From: Ascarosepion bandense | Taxonomy: Eukaryota > Mollusca > Cephalopoda > Sepiida > Sepiidae | Length of the DNA: 64,000 nucleotides | Direction of reading: 5' to 3' | Assembly (NCBI GenBank): GCA_037127315.1 | Contig: JBBBDQ010000350.1 | Location: forward strand, 1,585,001-1,649,000 | Shown here: positions 63,725-64,000 of the stretch, piece after piece | How the letters are laid out: the number at the start of each line of letters is the position of its first letter | Numbering within the stretch: position 1 is the stretch's first letter | The notes under the pieces: model-generated | What the model was told of the DNA's origin: nothing | The model's database searches: none | The model's input: the letters and a program-made list of their open reading frames with translations, nothing else | Translations under genes and position numbers: made by a program

Positions 63725-64000
63725 CAGCAGACAGGCAGACTGACTTGAATACAGACTGACGGTGACAGGCGAGAGTAATTAATATCTCCCTTGACCAAGT
63801 CAAGTGGCTACTATGCTCGTCCCTTCACCTCTCTTTCCTTCTTCCCTGTCTCAAAAGTACTTACTGACCCGAGGAGCAACTGCATCAAAGACATTCCTTA
63901 CTCACAATGCTCCTCACATTCCTAAGCACTAATTATCTCTTCAGCTTATTATTTGCCATGAACATTTTAACCTCCATTGGACCTTTACTTCAAGTTATTA
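63725..64000 (+). repeat. Dispersed repeat E, copy 2 (runs off the window)
   Basis: Matches 59231-59480 (GGCTACTATGCTCG, CTCAAAAGTACTTACTGACC, TTATTTGCCATGAACATTTT), with small indels, and continues to the window edge. Confidence 0.8.

Overview
The window is AT-rich, repeat-dense eukaryotic DNA in which I find no host protein-coding gene. Every open frame with recognisable content belongs to a transposable element. The other frames are short, come from microsatellites or tandem repeats, or are reverse-strand shadows. The repeat mix (tRNA-derived SINEs, several endonuclease/reverse-transcriptase LINE families, many long TA/CA/GT microsatellites) suggests a mollusc, probably a coleoid cephalopod such as an octopus. 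That is an inference from element types, because no conserved host gene is present to confirm it. The window is most likely intergenic or a long intron.

Family names used here are local. SINE-A is a tRNA-derived SINE of about 300 bp with about 12 copies. SINE-B is a short SINE of about 180-200 bp whose 3' end matches LINE-B. LINE-B is a CR1/jockey-like LINE with about 10 fragments, including a 360-residue open reverse-transcriptase frame at 13.9-14.9 kb. LINE-R is an RTE-like LINE with 4 pieces, the longest about 3 kb at 41.8-44.8 kb. LINE-C is another LINE at 7.7-10.7 kb, with a probable second piece at 1-480. HEL is a non-autonomous Helitron-like family with 6 copies (5' TC, 3' hairpin plus CTAG-like end, A/T insertion site). 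FB is a tRNA-cored family often arranged as head-to-head inverted arms. SAT is an element that carries a 31-bp minisatellite inside itself.

Layout. 0-7.2 kb: LINE relic, 24-bp minisatellite, SAT copy 1 with 58 units of 31 bp bounded by a perfect 11-bp target-site duplication, and a gypsy-like relic. 7.4-11.4 kb: FB copy, LINE-C with a SINE-B inside it, and a SAT copy without the array. 11.7-16.1 kb: HEL, then a mariner with both ends and TA duplications, split by a LINE-B insertion, then HEL again. 17.4-26.4 kb: SINE-A copies, LINE-R with an internal 108-bp tandem duplication, and a 3.2-kb LINE-B. 26.4-37.8 kb: FB copies, microsatellites, HEL, a perfect 95-bp-arm palindrome, a 5S-rRNA-derived sequence and a second palindrome. 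38.3-50 kb: LINE-B split by SAT copy 2, HEL, long LINE-R, LINE-B, and a small TIR element split by HEL. 50.7-52.1 kb: decayed reverse-transcriptase-like element of a type I cannot name. 52.4-64 kb: SINE-A, LINE-B, HEL, FB, LINE-R and SINE-B pieces plus a 260-bp repeat present twice.

The strongest leads are SAT (a mobile element that seeds and amplifies a minisatellite), the perfect palindrome at 34.8 kb, the head-to-head FB architecture, and the nested insertions that give a relative chronology. All identifications come from reading the sequence; no database search was run.
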